Counted from the stretch's first letter, positions 1 to 8,551 are shown. The stretch is 64,000 nt of DNA from Desulfovibrionaceae bacterium (GCA_009773665.1 WSYE01000005.1:28738-92737), one strand, 5' to 3'. The notes: a model not told the origin generated them from the sequence alone. Made by a program: numbers and translations.

Positions 1-648
1 GGTGTCGTCCTCGAACAGCGTGCCGCCCTTGCCCAGGTTGGCCATGCCTGCGTCTAGCCATCCCCAATAATCGAACTTGCCGGTTCGGGGATCCCTGAAG
101 CGGCTGGCCTTAGCCGGACCAGGCTCCGTCTGAGGCGACTGCTGATATTCGTTGTCAGCTCGATACGGCTGGATACGCGCAATCGGTTCATATCCGGGCG
201 AATCGTATGCGGGGAGGGGCCTCGGGCCAAACTCCCGCTTCGTACCCGGCGCAGGTTCACGCCACAGCGCATCACCCATGCCCGACATGCCCTGGTACCA
301 CCTTCCTTCAGGTTCTTTGGACTGTGTTCCGTCCTCCTCAACATCCCCTGGCCTGTATTCGGGCATCCTCAACGGATTAGGCATAGGGACAGCCGTAGAT
401 GGCCCCAAATCCAAGCGCATACCCGGATCCGGGTCGTACCCCGGTTCGCCCGGCCTGGGGGGGAGAAGCTGTTTGACTCCCTCCGGCCCTGCCATAAGGC
501 GCGATGGCCCGTATGATTGTGCGCTCTGTCCCTGCGGACGCAGCCCGAACAGCGTTCCCAGCAACGTGGGGGCGAAGTCCGTCAGCGACTGCCATTTATC
601 CTGCGGTGGGCCGAACCGGCCCCCGCCTTCCGATTGATTGAAAACCAT
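1..648 (-). CDS. Phage-associated proline/glycine-rich protein, partial (3' end missing)
   Basis: An open frame starts at the ATG at 648 behind an AGGAG box about 8 bases upstream and stays open for 216 codons to the window edge, so only the N-terminal part is present. The protein begins MVFNQSEGGG and is rich in Pro, Gly, Asp and Tyr. It has no signal peptide, membrane segment or recognisable domain. It is the last visible gene of the minus-strand phage module, in the place where scaffold, ejection or virion proteins often lie. The function is not recognised. The uninterrupted frame, good ribosome site and co-orientation with portal and terminase support it as a real gene. Confidence 0.6.
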   Translation of the reverse strand, partial: MVFNQSEGGGRFGPPQDKWQSLTDFAPTLLGTLFGLRPQGQSAQSYGPSRLMAGPEGVKQLLPPRPGEPGYDPDPGMRLDLGPSTAVPMPNPLRMPEYRPGDVEEDGTQSKEPEGRWYQGMSGMGDALWREPAPGTKREFGPRPLPAYDSPGYEPIARIQPYRADNEYQQSPQTEPGPAKASRFRDPRTGKFDYWGWLDAGMANLGKGGTLFEDDT

Positions 649-708
649 GAAATTGCTCCTTGCGTCTTGTTGAAAACGGCCAGGGCCTCACACCCTGGCC
701 GTTTCGTA

Positions 709-915
709 TTATTGCTGGTTTGCAGCGGCTGTCCGCGCCTTGACCTTCGGAGACGTGCCGGTTGTCTTCCCGCTCGCGCTCCCACTGCCCAGCGCCTTTT
801 CCAGCGCGGCCACGCAGGCCTCGATGCGCGCCAGCCGCGCCTCAAGTTCCAGATGGACCGCGCACGGTTTCACTGCGGCAGGTTCGGCCTTTCCGCCCAG
901 GATCATCACGTTCAC
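709..915 (-). CDS. Small phage-module protein with coiled-coil segment
   Basis: The product is 68 aa. A central helical stretch (about residues 18-42: repeated Leu/Ala with Glu/Arg, LELEARLARIEA) looks like a short coiled coil. The tail is Ser/Gly/Thr/Lys-rich. Its ATG overlaps the stop of the upstream 96-aa gene (912-915), which indicates translational coupling within the phage operon. No family is recognised. A role as scaffold or virion accessory protein is only a guess from position. Confidence 0.55.
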   Translation of the reverse strand: MNVMILGGKAEPAAVKPCAVHLELEARLARIEACVAALEKALGSGSASGKTTGTSPKVKARTAAANQQ

Positions 916-1202
916 AGCACCCTCCCGGCGTTGCCGCCGCCCTCGGCGCTCCCGCCCAGGCGCGCCCGCGCCTCGTCGCCCACCTCCACCACGCAGGTCA
1001 ACGCGGCCACCAGTTCCTCCAGGGCCTCAAGCCCGGCCTTGATGCGCCCGAACTCCGCCGTTTCGGCGGCCTTCAGGTTCAGGATGGCCTCGCGCCGGAT
1101 GTCCAGCTGCTCGTCGATCACCTCGCGCACGGCGTCGCAGTGCAGCAGGCGACCGACCTCCTCGCCGCGCCGGGACAACAGTTCCAGTTCGTGGTGGTTC
1201 AC
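912..1202 (-). CDS. Small alpha-helical phage-module protein
   Basis: The product is 96 aa, predicted mostly helical and charged, with heptad-like stretches (EVIDEQLDIRREAILNLK) and a Gly-rich end. The start is a GTG at 1202 whose bases overlap the portal stop codon (GTGA arrangement), and its own stop overlaps the next gene start, so it sits between two coupled neighbours. I do not recognise the family. The position directly after the portal gene suggests a head-assembly accessory protein, by inference only. Confidence 0.55.
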   Translation of the reverse strand: MNHHELELLSRRGEEVGRLLHCDAVREVIDEQLDIRREAILNLKAAETAEFGRIKAGLEALEELVAALTCVVEVGDEARARLGGSAEGGGNAGRVL

Positions 1203-3445
1203 TGAGGGCCTCCGTCAGGGCCGGATGCTCCGGGCATTCCGCCAGCAAAGGGGCCAGCCGCCGGACCGGACGCCATCAGGGCGTCCCGACCGGGCATGAC
1301 GCCGGGACCAGACAGGGGAAGACCAGGCCCGCCAGGCATTTCAGATAACCCCGGCCCCATTGGACCAGCCATGCCTCCTGCCGTTGACATTCCGGCTCCC
1401 CCGGGCATCCCCGCCCCTATGAAGCCCAAGCCCCCGCCGTCCATGCCGGGGCCTTGGGCCGCGCCACGGCGACCACCCTGTCCGGCCTGCCCGCCACCGC
1501 GCCCGGCCCGCATCTCGGCCCTGGCGTTGCGCTCGGACTCCTTGCGCAGCTCCTTGGCGTGCTCACCGATGGCCTTTTGCAGGCCGTCGTTGTGGCCTCT
1601 CAGCTCCTCGATCTGCTGCTTGAGCTCCTTCACCTGGTCCATGCGCTCGTCGGACAGCAGGTATTCGCTCACGTCGATGTCCATGAATTCGTACTTGGCC
1701 TTGATGGCCTTGATGACCCCCTTGGGATCGCAGATGCCAAGCTGCAAACCAGCCTTGAGCATCATCTGGATCATCTCGTCCATGAGCTTCGCGCTCTCCA
1801 TGCGCTCCTGCGGGCCGACGCCCACGTCGATGGACACGGAGTACTCGCCCATGACGTCACGCGCCTCCACGGCCACGTCCGCGCCCACGATGCGCACGTC
1901 GTCCTCGGGCGGGTAGAGCCTTACGATGTCCAGGATGCGGGCCAGGATTTTCCTGAAGCTGCGGGCGATGCGCCGGGCGTAGAGCTTCTGGCGCTGCATC
2001 CCGGCAGTGAGTCGCATCTGCATGCCCGCCGCTGTCTGGTTCAGGGCGTTGTTGTCCAGGCCCTGCATGTTCTCATTGACGCCGGACTCCTTGGCCACCT
2101 CCTGGAGCGTCAGTTGAAAGGCGTTCAAGAGCAGCGGGTCGCCCGGCGCGGGCACCAGCTCCTGCACGGTGCCGAGCGACGGCACCAGGGACACGTCCCC
2201 AGGCCCCATGGTGGAGAGGATCTTGCGGGCACGGGCGTCAGTGGTCAGGAACCCCCGGTAAGTGCTCATGGCCGCAGAATCCTGGATGTTTCTGAGCAGG
2301 TTGGAGAGCACCCGCTGGCGATGGTCCAGCACAGCGGCGATGGGACGGCCCACAGGCTTGTGGGGCTCCTTGTAGACGAAGCCCAGCTCGAAGGGCGGGC
2401 CGCCGTAGGGGTTCTCGATGGGGCCGCGCAGGATCACGTCCTCGCAGACCGTGATGATGCAGGGTTTGAGCAGCTTGGTCTCGTCCAGGGCCAGACGGGT
2501 GTAGCACTCCCACACCCACACTTCGCCCTGGCCCCGGCGCGCCGGGGAGTCCGCCCCGTCGCCACGGCCGGAGCCGAGCATCTCGGGTGTGGACAGGCCG
2601 TCCACCGAGTGCAGGGTGTCGAACTCGGAGGCGGTGTCGTCGCCTGCGCGGCGCTCGTCCAGGCGGGCGGACACGGCGGCGTGGCTGCCCTTGCGGTAGA
2701 CCCCGGCCATCTCCTGGCGGCGGATGGAGTCCAGGTCGCGCTTGACCACGTGGGCCACGAAGGGGTTTTTGCCAAGCTCCGGATAGCCAGGCAGCATGTA
2801 CAGCTCACGCGGCGGCACAACCTCAAGATGGAAGCCCTGGTAGGTGGATTTGCGGCGCACGGCCTTGGCCCCGCGAAGTCCGGTGACCGGCGCGCCCGTA
2901 AGGGGGTCCTGCCGGGTGAAGGTCTTGCCGCCGCGCACGTCCACAATGGTCTTGTCCGAGGCAGCCAGGGCTTCGATCTCCTCGGTGGACATGACGGGCA
3001 AAAGCTCCGTGGTCAGGTCGAAGTCGTCTCGCTGGGTCACCTTCATCACGCCGTAGTGGTTCACCAGGCAGTCGTGGACGAAGTCCTCCACCAGCTGTTC
3101 GCCGCCCAGCTGGTTGAACAGCTTGTGGCGCACGTAGCGCTTCAGGCGGTCTGCGCGGTGTTGAGCCTCCTTGTTCTCGGCAGGGTCCTTGCCGGAGAGC
3201 ACCGGGTTGAAGGCGAAAAAGTCACCGGTGAACACTTCCACCAGCCCCGGCTTCATCCACTCCACCACCGAGAAGATGGTGGGGTGCACGGTCTGGGACC
3301 AGCCGGGGCGCTCGTTGCCGTAGGGTTCGGCCCGGTAGCTGCGGTAGTGCTTCTCACGCTCGGCGGACAGCTCGGCTTGGTAGGACCGGGCCTTGTCCAT
3401 GTCCTGCTTGAGGAGCGTCAACAGGTCTTTGTCTGCAATGGGCAT
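1199..3445 (-). CDS. Phage portal protein (P22-like, podovirus-type)
   Basis: The 748-aa product forms the dodecameric ring at the capsid vertex through which DNA is packaged. The N-terminus (MPIADKDLL, then a helical region with YRSYRAEPYG and a WSQTVHPTIFSVVEWMKPGL segment) and the long body match the large P22/podovirus portal class rather than the shorter HK97 class. The last 100 or so residues are Gly/Pro/Met-rich and follow a Gln/Glu/Lys-rich helical stretch, as in the extended C-terminal barrel of such portals. The ATG at 3445 has AGGAG five bases upstream and lies eight bases after the terminase stop. The frame is also open further upstream inside the terminase gene, but that part is out-of-frame terminase coding sequence. 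Confidence 0.85.
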   Translation of the reverse strand: MPIADKDLLTLLKQDMDKARSYQAELSAEREKHYRSYRAEPYGNERPGWSQTVHPTIFSVVEWMKPGLVEVFTGDFFAFNPVLSGKDPAENKEAQHRADRLKRYVRHKLFNQLGGEQLVEDFVHDCLVNHYGVMKVTQRDDFDLTTELLPVMSTEEIEALAASDKTIVDVRGGKTFTRQDPLTGAPVTGLRGAKAVRRKSTYQGFHLEVVPPRELYMLPGYPELGKNPFVAHVVKRDLDSIRRQEMAGVYRKGSHAAVSARLDERRAGDDTASEFDTLHSVDGLSTPEMLGSGRGDGADSPARRGQGEVWVWECYTRLALDETKLLKPCIITVCEDVILRGPIENPYGGPPFELGFVYKEPHKPVGRPIAAVLDHRQRVLSNLLRNIQDSAAMSTYRGFLTTDARARKILSTMGPGDVSLVPSLGTVQELVPAPGDPLLLNAFQLTLQEVAKESGVNENMQGLDNNALNQTAAGMQMRLTAGMQRQKLYARRIARSFRKILARILDIVRLYPPEDDVRIVGADVAVEARDVMGEYSVSIDVGVGPQERMESAKLMDEMIQMMLKAGLQLGICDPKGVIKAIKAKYEFMDIDVSEYLLSDERMDQVKELKQQIEELRGHNDGLQKAIGEHAKELRKESERNARAEMRAGRGGGQAGQGGRRGAAQGPGMDGGGLGFIGAGMPGGAGMSTAGGMAGPMGPGLSEMPGGPGLPLSGPGVMPGRDALMASGPAAGPFAGGMPGASGPDGGPQ

Positions 3446-3453
3446 GGGGTCTC

Positions 3454-4764
3454 CTAGAGGAACCGGGAGGGCTCCTGGCCCTCCTCGGTGTTTGGGGTGT
3501 CGTCCGCCGTCCTGAAGCGGTCGGCGTGGGCCATGGTCAAAACAAAGGCGTCGGCAATGTTGGGCGAGGGCACGCCCCGGCGTTTCAGCTCGTCCTTGCC
3601 CTCCACCTTGATGCGCCCGGTGGGCAGGTAGGCGAAGCGCGGGGCGGAGAGCTCGGCCGCCAGCTTGCTGGCCAGGGGGACCGCGCCGTCGATGGCGGCT
3701 ATGCGAGAAGCGAAGAACTCGCGGGCCTTCCACCACAGCTCGTCGCGGCGGCGGTTGAAGCGCTCCGAGGAGGACGCTGATTCTGCAACGTTCACCGCCG
3801 TCACCGGCAGCCCCCAGCCGGACAGGGTGTGGGCCACGCCCGCGCCCCACCCCACGGCGTCCACGTAGACGGCCTCGGGCCGCAGGTCGTGGAAGCACTC
3901 GCGGGCGCGCCCGGCGATGGCCAGGGTGTCGTCCAGGCGAAATTCCTCGGCGTGGATCACCTTGCCGCCCTGGCGCACCACGATGGCCGAAGGGTCGCCG
4001 CCAAGCGACATACCCACGTCCACGCCCATCACCGACGGGGCGTCGCGGTAGCCCACCTGCCGGTCCAGCGAATCGAGCACCAGCGAGAGCGGGATGAGGG
4101 TGTCCTCGCCGGTCACGTCGAAGTCGCACTCGTATTCCTGGCGGAACTGGGACTCGGTCATTTGGGCGCGGGCGGAGTCCACCTCCTCCAGAGGGAGCAG
4201 GCGGGTCTGGCTGACGGGGAAGCGGGCAGCGTACCAGTCGGGGTTTCGAAGCGCGGTCTGGTACAGGTCGAAGAAGTGGTTGTGGCCGCGCGGGGTGCCG
4301 ATGAAGATGGCGAAGCCCCTGCGGTCGGACAGGGCCGGACGGATGACCGTGGCGTAGGCCTCGGGCCTGAAATCCGCGTATTCGTCCAGCACCACGCCGT
4401 CCAGGTACAGGCCGCGCAGGCTGTCGGGGTTGTCCGCGCCGTGCAGGCTGATGCGTGATCCGTTCTCGAAATCCAGGCGCAGCTCCCCTTCGCTGATCTT
4501 CACGCCGGGAATCTCTCGTGCGTAGAGCTTGAGGTAGTCCCAGGCCACGCGCTTGGCCTGGGTAAGGGTTGGAGCCACGTAGGCCAGCCGGAGGTTTGGC
4601 GGGCCGTCGCGGTGCGCGGCGTCGATCAGGGCGTTGACGCACAGGACGGTCTTTCCGAAGCGCCTGTGGCACACCAGCACCGAGAAGCGTTTCAACCCGT
4701 CGTGGATCTGCCTTTGGAAACGATGCGGCTCGTAGCCGGTATGGATGGTAATTCCGGTCTTCAT
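3454..4764 (-). CDS. Phage terminase large subunit (ATPase/nuclease)
   Basis: The 436-aa protein is the DNA-packaging motor. The N-terminal ATPase has a Walker A variant around residues 32-39 (CHRRFGKT), a Walker B with catalytic Glu at 124-132 (VVLDEYADF) and a motif III-like IGTPRG at 155-160. The C-terminal RNase H-like nuclease begins at GVDVG (Asp249), with further acidic residues at Asp302 and in the SPNIADAF segment near residue 400. Length and motif order are normal for a terminase. It lies immediately before the portal gene. No small terminase subunit is seen upstream. The start at 4764 lacks a strong ribosome site but gives the expected N-terminus. Confidence 0.92.
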   Translation of the reverse strand: MKTGITIHTGYEPHRFQRQIHDGLKRFSVLVCHRRFGKTVLCVNALIDAAHRDGPPNLRLAYVAPTLTQAKRVAWDYLKLYAREIPGVKISEGELRLDFENGSRISLHGADNPDSLRGLYLDGVVLDEYADFRPEAYATVIRPALSDRRGFAIFIGTPRGHNHFFDLYQTALRNPDWYAARFPVSQTRLLPLEEVDSARAQMTESQFRQEYECDFDVTGEDTLIPLSLVLDSLDRQVGYRDAPSVMGVDVGMSLGGDPSAIVVRQGGKVIHAEEFRLDDTLAIAGRARECFHDLRPEAVYVDAVGWGAGVAHTLSGWGLPVTAVNVAESASSSERFNRRRDELWWKAREFFASRIAAIDGAVPLASKLAAELSAPRFAYLPTGRIKVEGKDELKRRGVPSPNIADAFVLTMAHADRFRTADDTPNTEEGQEPSRFL

Positions 4765-4801
4765 GAACCGGGCAGTGTAGCCGGGAATCTGACGGCGTCA
4801 C

Positions 4802-4832
4802 CCCATATAGGGGTATGTGGGGAGAAAGTTGC
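4802..4832. repeat. Palindromic phage intergenic site, copy 1
   Basis: Near-palindrome with arms CCCCATATA and TATGTGGGG around four bases, followed by an AGAAAG-type tail. It aligns with 5538-5568 over 31 bases with five differences. It lies 38 bases upstream of the terminase start. It is likely a phage operator or promoter element. Confidence 0.55.
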
Positions 4833-4861
4833 CCGGAGCCTCAATAATTGCGGCTCCGGGC
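4831..4861 (-). terminator. Hairpin after adaptor gene
   Basis: A ten-base-pair stem (GCCCGGAGCC / GGCTCCGGGC) with an 11-base loop lies eight bases after the adaptor stop codon on the minus strand. The following sequence AACTTTCT is only weakly T-rich, so it may be a partial terminator. Confidence 0.5.
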
Positions 4862-4868
4862 GCGCGGG

Positions 4869-5480
4869 CTAGGTCAGCCAGCCCCGCCGGGTCACGGTGA
4901 CCGGGGAGATGGCCGAGTAGGTGTTCAGCAGGTTGTTCTCTAGTTCCTGCAGGAGCTGCGTATCCAGGGACACGTCCATTTCGTCTATGTTCTTGAGGCG
5001 CACCGCCGCGTATTCGGCCACCAGATCGTCCAGCTTGCCGTTAAACGGCGTGGGCGAATCCAGTTCCAGGAGCGTTGTGTCCAGGAGCGGCCAGTACAGG
5101 AGCGTCATGCCGTAGGCCGCGCCTGGCGTGCCCGCCAGGTACAGGTTGTCGCCCCGTATGAGCCACACGGACGCTTCTCCCGGCGCGGTCAGCTGCTCCC
5201 AGGAGTCGTCGCTCTGCTTGGCCAGCTTGGTGTTTGTGCCGTCGCGGTAGAGGCCGTAATCGGCCATGAAGTCTGAAGGCAGGGGGTAGTCCTCCCGCCC
5301 GGCCTCGGTCTCGAACCGGTACACGGCGCGGCCCAGTTCCACGTCGTTTCGATAGAGCACGTGCGAGAGCCGTCGGTAGCCCTTGGCCACGATCTTCAGC
5401 ATCTGCTCGTCGCTCCAGCGGGTTTTGAGTTCGTCGGTCAGTTCGAGCCTGATTTCATCGAGCAAGTCCGCGATAGTCAT
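4869..5480 (-). CDS. Phage head-tail adaptor-like protein
   Basis: The 203-aa protein starts at the ATG at 5480 with AGGAG seven bases upstream; the frame extends further 5' but without a ribosome site. The N-terminus (TIADLLDEIRLEL followed by a helical segment ending YRRLSHVLYRNDVELG) and the following beta-rich part with YPLPSDFMADYGLYRDG resemble the phage adaptor/gp6-like families that bind below the portal ring. It is the first gene of the visible phage operon and precedes the terminase, which is unusual because adaptors usually follow portal and capsid genes. The assignment is from fold-like pattern and context; another virion role is possible. Confidence 0.55.
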   Translation of the reverse strand: MTIADLLDEIRLELTDELKTRWSDEQMLKIVAKGYRRLSHVLYRNDVELGRAVYRFETEAGREDYPLPSDFMADYGLYRDGTNTKLAKQSDDSWEQLTAPGEASVWLIRGDNLYLAGTPGAAYGMTLLYWPLLDTTLLELDSPTPFNGKLDDLVAEYAAVRLKNIDEMDVSLDTQLLQELENNLLNTYSAISPVTVTRRGWLT

Positions 5481-5537
5481 GTGTCTTCTCCTCTGCCAGG
5501 GCGCGGATGGTATAACCCGGCAAAGGAAACGATTCAG

Positions 5538-5568
5538 CCCACATAGCGCTATGTGGGAAGAAAGATGC
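5538..5568. repeat. Palindromic phage intergenic site, copy 2
   Basis: A perfect 20-base palindrome (5538-5557, arms CCCACATAGC) is followed by AAGAAAGATGC. It is related to 4802-4832 and lies 58 bases upstream of the adaptor gene, in the divergent gap before the NYN gene. It is a candidate operator. Confidence 0.6.
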
Positions 5569-5652
5569 AAAAAGATGTGGCGTGCCCCTTTGACGGACGC
5601 CCCCCCAAGGCTTACAGTCCCGCCCTACAATATCGCTTCTGGAGTACTGTAT

Positions 5653-6531
5653 ATGAATGTCTCAATCCTTATCGATGGCAGTTTTTTCTGGATGAAGCAC
5701 CTCGAAGCCCGCCTCGGCCAGCCTCCCTCGGCGGAGTCCGTGAAGCAGGCCTGCGAACTCATCATGGCCGACTCCGAGTTTGAAAACGACAAGCTGTTCC
5801 GCGCCTATTATTACGACTCTCCGCCCTACGGCGGCCGCGCGGTGCACCCCATTTCCCAGCGCGAGATCGAATTCAGCACCACTGAACAGCACCGCATCAA
5901 AAACGACTACCTCACCCAGCTCCAGCGCATGCCCCGCATGGCCCTGCGCCTGGGGTCGCTGGCCATGCAGGGCTGGAAACTCAACAAGAAGAACATGCGC
6001 GGCATCATGGAATCCTTGAGCCGAAATCTCCCTCTTCAGCCCCAGGACGTGTCCATCAACCTGGTGCAGAAGGAAGTGGACATGCTCATGGGCCTGGACA
6101 TCGCCTGGATGGCCGCCCGTGGCATGGTGGACAAAGTGGTGCTGCTTACCGGCGACGCGGACATGATCCCGGCCATGAACTTCGCCCGCGAACACGGCAT
6201 GCTCGTTTTCGTGGCCAAGTTCGGCTACTACCTGTCGGACAAGCTGCGCGAGCACGCCGACGGCGTGGTGGAGTTCACCCTGCCCGCCCCGGAGAGAACA
6301 CACACACCTTCGGCGCGCGTGGTGTCCATGCCCGCAGGCGGGGGGTATCACCACGGAGCCAACGGGCACAGCGCCAATGGCCATGCCCCTGCCGCTCCTG
6401 CCGCTTCCCCGACTCCGGAAGCTTCGGCGGCCCCTGCCGCCTGTGCCGCCATCGTGGCCGACCCGGCCATCCCGGACATCCTCCTGGAGGACACCCCGGA
6501 GGACCCCGACGACCACGTCGGCAACAAGTAG
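5653..6531 (+). CDS. NYN-domain (LabA/DUF88-like) PIN-fold protein
   Basis: The 292-aa protein has an N-terminal NYN domain of the PIN-like nuclease superfamily. Visible signatures are ILIDGSFFW at residues 5-13 with the first conserved Asp, a KEVDMLMGLDIAWMA helix with the central acidic residues, and VLLTGDADMIPA with the last acidic pair. After about residue 215 the chain becomes Ala/Pro/His-rich and probably disordered. Members of this family are predicted metal-dependent RNases; some act in RNA processing or phage-related defence. The start at 5653 follows GGAG; the longer upstream frame has no support. It stands alone between the phage module and the glycan genes and ends before a clear hairpin. 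Confidence 0.8.
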   Translation: MNVSILIDGSFFWMKHLEARLGQPPSAESVKQACELIMADSEFENDKLFRAYYYDSPPYGGRAVHPISQREIEFSTTEQHRIKNDYLTQLQRMPRMALRLGSLAMQGWKLNKKNMRGIMESLSRNLPLQPQDVSINLVQKEVDMLMGLDIAWMAARGMVDKVVLLTGDADMIPAMNFAREHGMLVFVAKFGYYLSDKLREHADGVVEFTLPAPERTHTPSARVVSMPAGGGYHHGANGHSANGHAPAAPAASPTPEASAAPAACAAIVADPAIPDILLEDTPEDPDDHVGNK

Positions 6532-6548
6532 ATATATCGCACCCCAGG

Positions 6549-6574
6549 CCGGGAAGCCCGCAGAGGCTTCCCGG
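6549..6574 (+). terminator. Terminator after NYN gene
   Basis: A perfect ten-base-pair stem (CCGGGAAGCC / GGCTTCCCGG) with a six-base loop lies 17 bases after the stop codon, followed by TCTTGCCTT. The U-tract is weak but the stem is strong. Confidence 0.6.
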
Positions 6575-6632
6575 TCTTGCCTTGCCGGAAAAAAGATGCT
6601 TCTATCCCCCTCCCGCCAGGAGGGACCTTCCC

Positions 6633-7751
6633 ATGCCAAGCCAAAAAGCCATCGACAATAAGGTGCTAAACGACCGCGAACTGGCCGAAGAGCGCACCAT
6701 ACTTGCCTCCAAGCCCCAGCGACTGGTCTTCGAGACCACCAACCGCTGCAACCTTCGCTGCGCCATGTGCGGCCAGTCCCACCGCGATTTCGTGGGACGC
6801 GACCTCCAGCCCGAGGTGTTCGCCAGAACAGAACCCTACTGGGAGACCGCGCACGACGCCTCCCTGTTCGGCTGGGGCGAACCGCTCATGAACAAGCATC
6901 TGGGCAGCTACTTCGATCTTCTGGCCCCGCGCGGCCCCAGCATCTTCGTGCTGACCAACGCCATGCTCCTCAAGCAGGAGATGATCGACCGCTTCCTCAC
7001 CGGCGGGCTCACCTACCTGAACTTCTCCGTGGATGGCGCCACAGCCGCCACCTACAACCGCATCCGCAAGGGCGCGGACTTCAACACGGTGATCGGCAAC
7101 ATCAAAAAAGTTGTGGCCAAGAAGCGTGAACTGGGCGTCAGCCATCCCTACCTGCGCATGGTCTTCGTGGGCATGCGCTCCAACGTGGAGGAGTTCCCGG
7201 ACTTCGTGGACCTGGCTGCAAGCCTCGGCATGGACGAGGCCAAGATGGTGCACATGATCGCCTACGGGCAGGAGATGGTCGGCGAGATCCTCTTCGACCA
7301 CAAGGAGCGCACCAATGAGATCCTGGACGAGGCCGAGCGCCGCGCCAAGGCCCACGGCCTGAAGCTCACCATCCCTGACCGCTTCGACCTCTCCGGCAAG
7401 CCCGCGCTCGAGCCCATGCAGAGCCTGCACAAGAAATGCCCCCGCCCCTGGGAGGAGGTCTTCGTGCAGTCCGACGGCAAGGTGCGGTTGTGCATGCTCT
7501 CCAAGGACATCATGGGGGACCTCAACGTGGAAGGCATCGAGGACATCTGGAACAACGATAAGTTCCAGCAGGTCCGAGGCACCATCAACACCCCCCAGGC
7601 CATGTCCACCTGCGCCAAGTGCCCGCAGTACAAGGAGATGAACGTCAACGACCGCGCCGCGTTCATCCAGGTGGAGACCACCCTGCCCGGCACCAAGCCC
7701 TCGCTGGCTCCGCCGCAACCCGACGCCGCCCTGGCCGAGGCCGCCGAGTGA
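6633..7751 (+). CDS. Radical SAM/SPASM-domain protein
   Basis: The 372-aa protein has the radical SAM [4Fe-4S] motif at Cys39-Cys43-Cys46 (CNLRCAMC), a GWGEPL segment for SAM binding, and a C-terminal SPASM-type region with Cys residues in KKCPRPW, VRLCML and TCAKCPQY for auxiliary clusters. Such enzymes modify peptides or small metabolites by radical chemistry. The ATG at 6633 is preceded by AGGAGG. It is followed by sugar nucleotidyltransferase and heptose-type genes, so a role in a glycan or cell-surface pathway is possible, but the substrate is unknown. No short precursor peptide gene is visible beside it. Confidence 0.85.
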   Translation: MPSQKAIDNKVLNDRELAEERTILASKPQRLVFETTNRCNLRCAMCGQSHRDFVGRDLQPEVFARTEPYWETAHDASLFGWGEPLMNKHLGSYFDLLAPRGPSIFVLTNAMLLKQEMIDRFLTGGLTYLNFSVDGATAATYNRIRKGADFNTVIGNIKKVVAKKRELGVSHPYLRMVFVGMRSNVEEFPDFVDLAASLGMDEAKMVHMIAYGQEMVGEILFDHKERTNEILDEAERRAKAHGLKLTIPDRFDLSGKPALEPMQSLHKKCPRPWEEVFVQSDGKVRLCMLSKDIMGDLNVEGIEDIWNNDKFQQVRGTINTPQAMSTCAKCPQYKEMNVNDRAAFIQVETTLPGTKPSLAPPQPDAALAEAAE

Positions 7752-7839
7752 GGCGCGTGGCCTTTCGCCTCCCCAGCCTGACCGGATGGTGCAGGGATCA
7801 CGCGTTTGCAGCAAAACCCTGGCCGAACACGAGGCTCCA

Positions 7840-8541
7840 GTGAAGACCGCCGTCATCCTGAGCGCGGGCCTGGGTACGCGCCTTCGCCCCCTCACCGACA
7901 CCTGCCCCAAACCCATGGTGCCCGTGGCTGGCGTGCCGCTGCTGGAACGCACCGTGCGCCATCTGGCCGCCCACGGCGTCACGGACATCTGCATCAACCT
8001 GCACCACCTGCCCGAGGTGGTGCTGAAGCACTTCGGCGACGGCGAAGCCTTCGGGGCCAGGCTGCACTTCACCGTGGAGAACGAACTGCTGGGCACCGCC
8101 GGGGCGCTGAACGCCTTCCGGCAACACCTCGCCGGGCCGTTCCTGGTCTGGTACGGCGACGTGCTTTCTGAGTTCGACGTGACGGCCTTCACCCGCTATC
8201 ATGCCGAAAAGCGCGCCATGGCCACCGTGGGTCTATACCGGGTGGACAACCCTACCCAGTGCGGGCTGGTGGACCTGGACGCCGCCTCGCGCATCACCCG
8301 CTTCGTGGAGAAGCCCCCTGTGGCCTTCACGGACCTGGCCAACGCCGGGGTGTACGCCTGTGAGCCGGACGTCCTTGATTTCATCCCCCCTGCCGGGTTC
8401 TCGGACTTCGGCAAGGATGTGTTCCCGGCCATGCTGGAGGCAGGCGCGCCCATGTTCGGCTACGCCATCGAGGACTGCCTGATCGACATCGGCTCGCCGG
8501 AGAAGCTGGCCAAAGCCGATGCGCATTTTCGCGCCCCGTAA
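7840..8541 (+). CDS. hddC: Sugar-1-phosphate nucleotidyltransferase, probably heptose guanylyltransferase (HddC-like)
   Basis: The 233-aa protein carries the NTP-transferase signature near the N-terminus (AVILSAGLGTRLRPLT, then PKPMVPVAGVPLLE), a metal-binding YGDVLSEF segment and FVEKPP. It activates a sugar 1-phosphate with a nucleoside triphosphate. Its neighbour at 9321 combines a GHMP heptose kinase with a SIS isomerase, so the best fit is D-glycero-D-manno-heptose 1-phosphate guanylyltransferase giving GDP-heptose; mannose-1-phosphate or another sugar remains possible. I chose the GTG at 7840 because it gives the family-typical N-terminus and has GAGG just upstream; an in-frame ATG lies at 7786. 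Confidence 0.72.
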   Translation: MKTAVILSAGLGTRLRPLTDTCPKPMVPVAGVPLLERTVRHLAAHGVTDICINLHHLPEVVLKHFGDGEAFGARLHFTVENELLGTAGALNAFRQHLAGPFLVWYGDVLSEFDVTAFTRYHAEKRAMATVGLYRVDNPTQCGLVDLDAASRITRFVEKPPVAFTDLANAGVYACEPDVLDFIPPAGFSDFGKDVFPAMLEAGAPMFGYAIEDCLIDIGSPEKLAKADAHFRAP

Positions 8542-8551
8542 GGAGCACTTC

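Larger units (their letters stand above)
1..5568 (-). mobile_element. Prophage head/packaging module, left end outside window
   Basis: Six minus-strand genes in tight succession include a recognisable large terminase and a P22-like portal protein, with an adaptor-like protein upstream and small or low-complexity proteins downstream. The last gene runs off position 1, so the rest of the structural region lies to the left. No integrase, repressor, lysis gene or small terminase is visible here. The right limit is inferred from the palindromic site before the NYN gene. A gene transfer agent or a decayed prophage cannot be excluded from this part alone. Confidence 0.75.

Noticed and set aside
3446..4801. 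Apparent 452-codon N-terminal extension of the portal gene
   Set aside because: It is the terminase coding sequence read in another frame; the portal has its own AGGAG and ATG at 3445.
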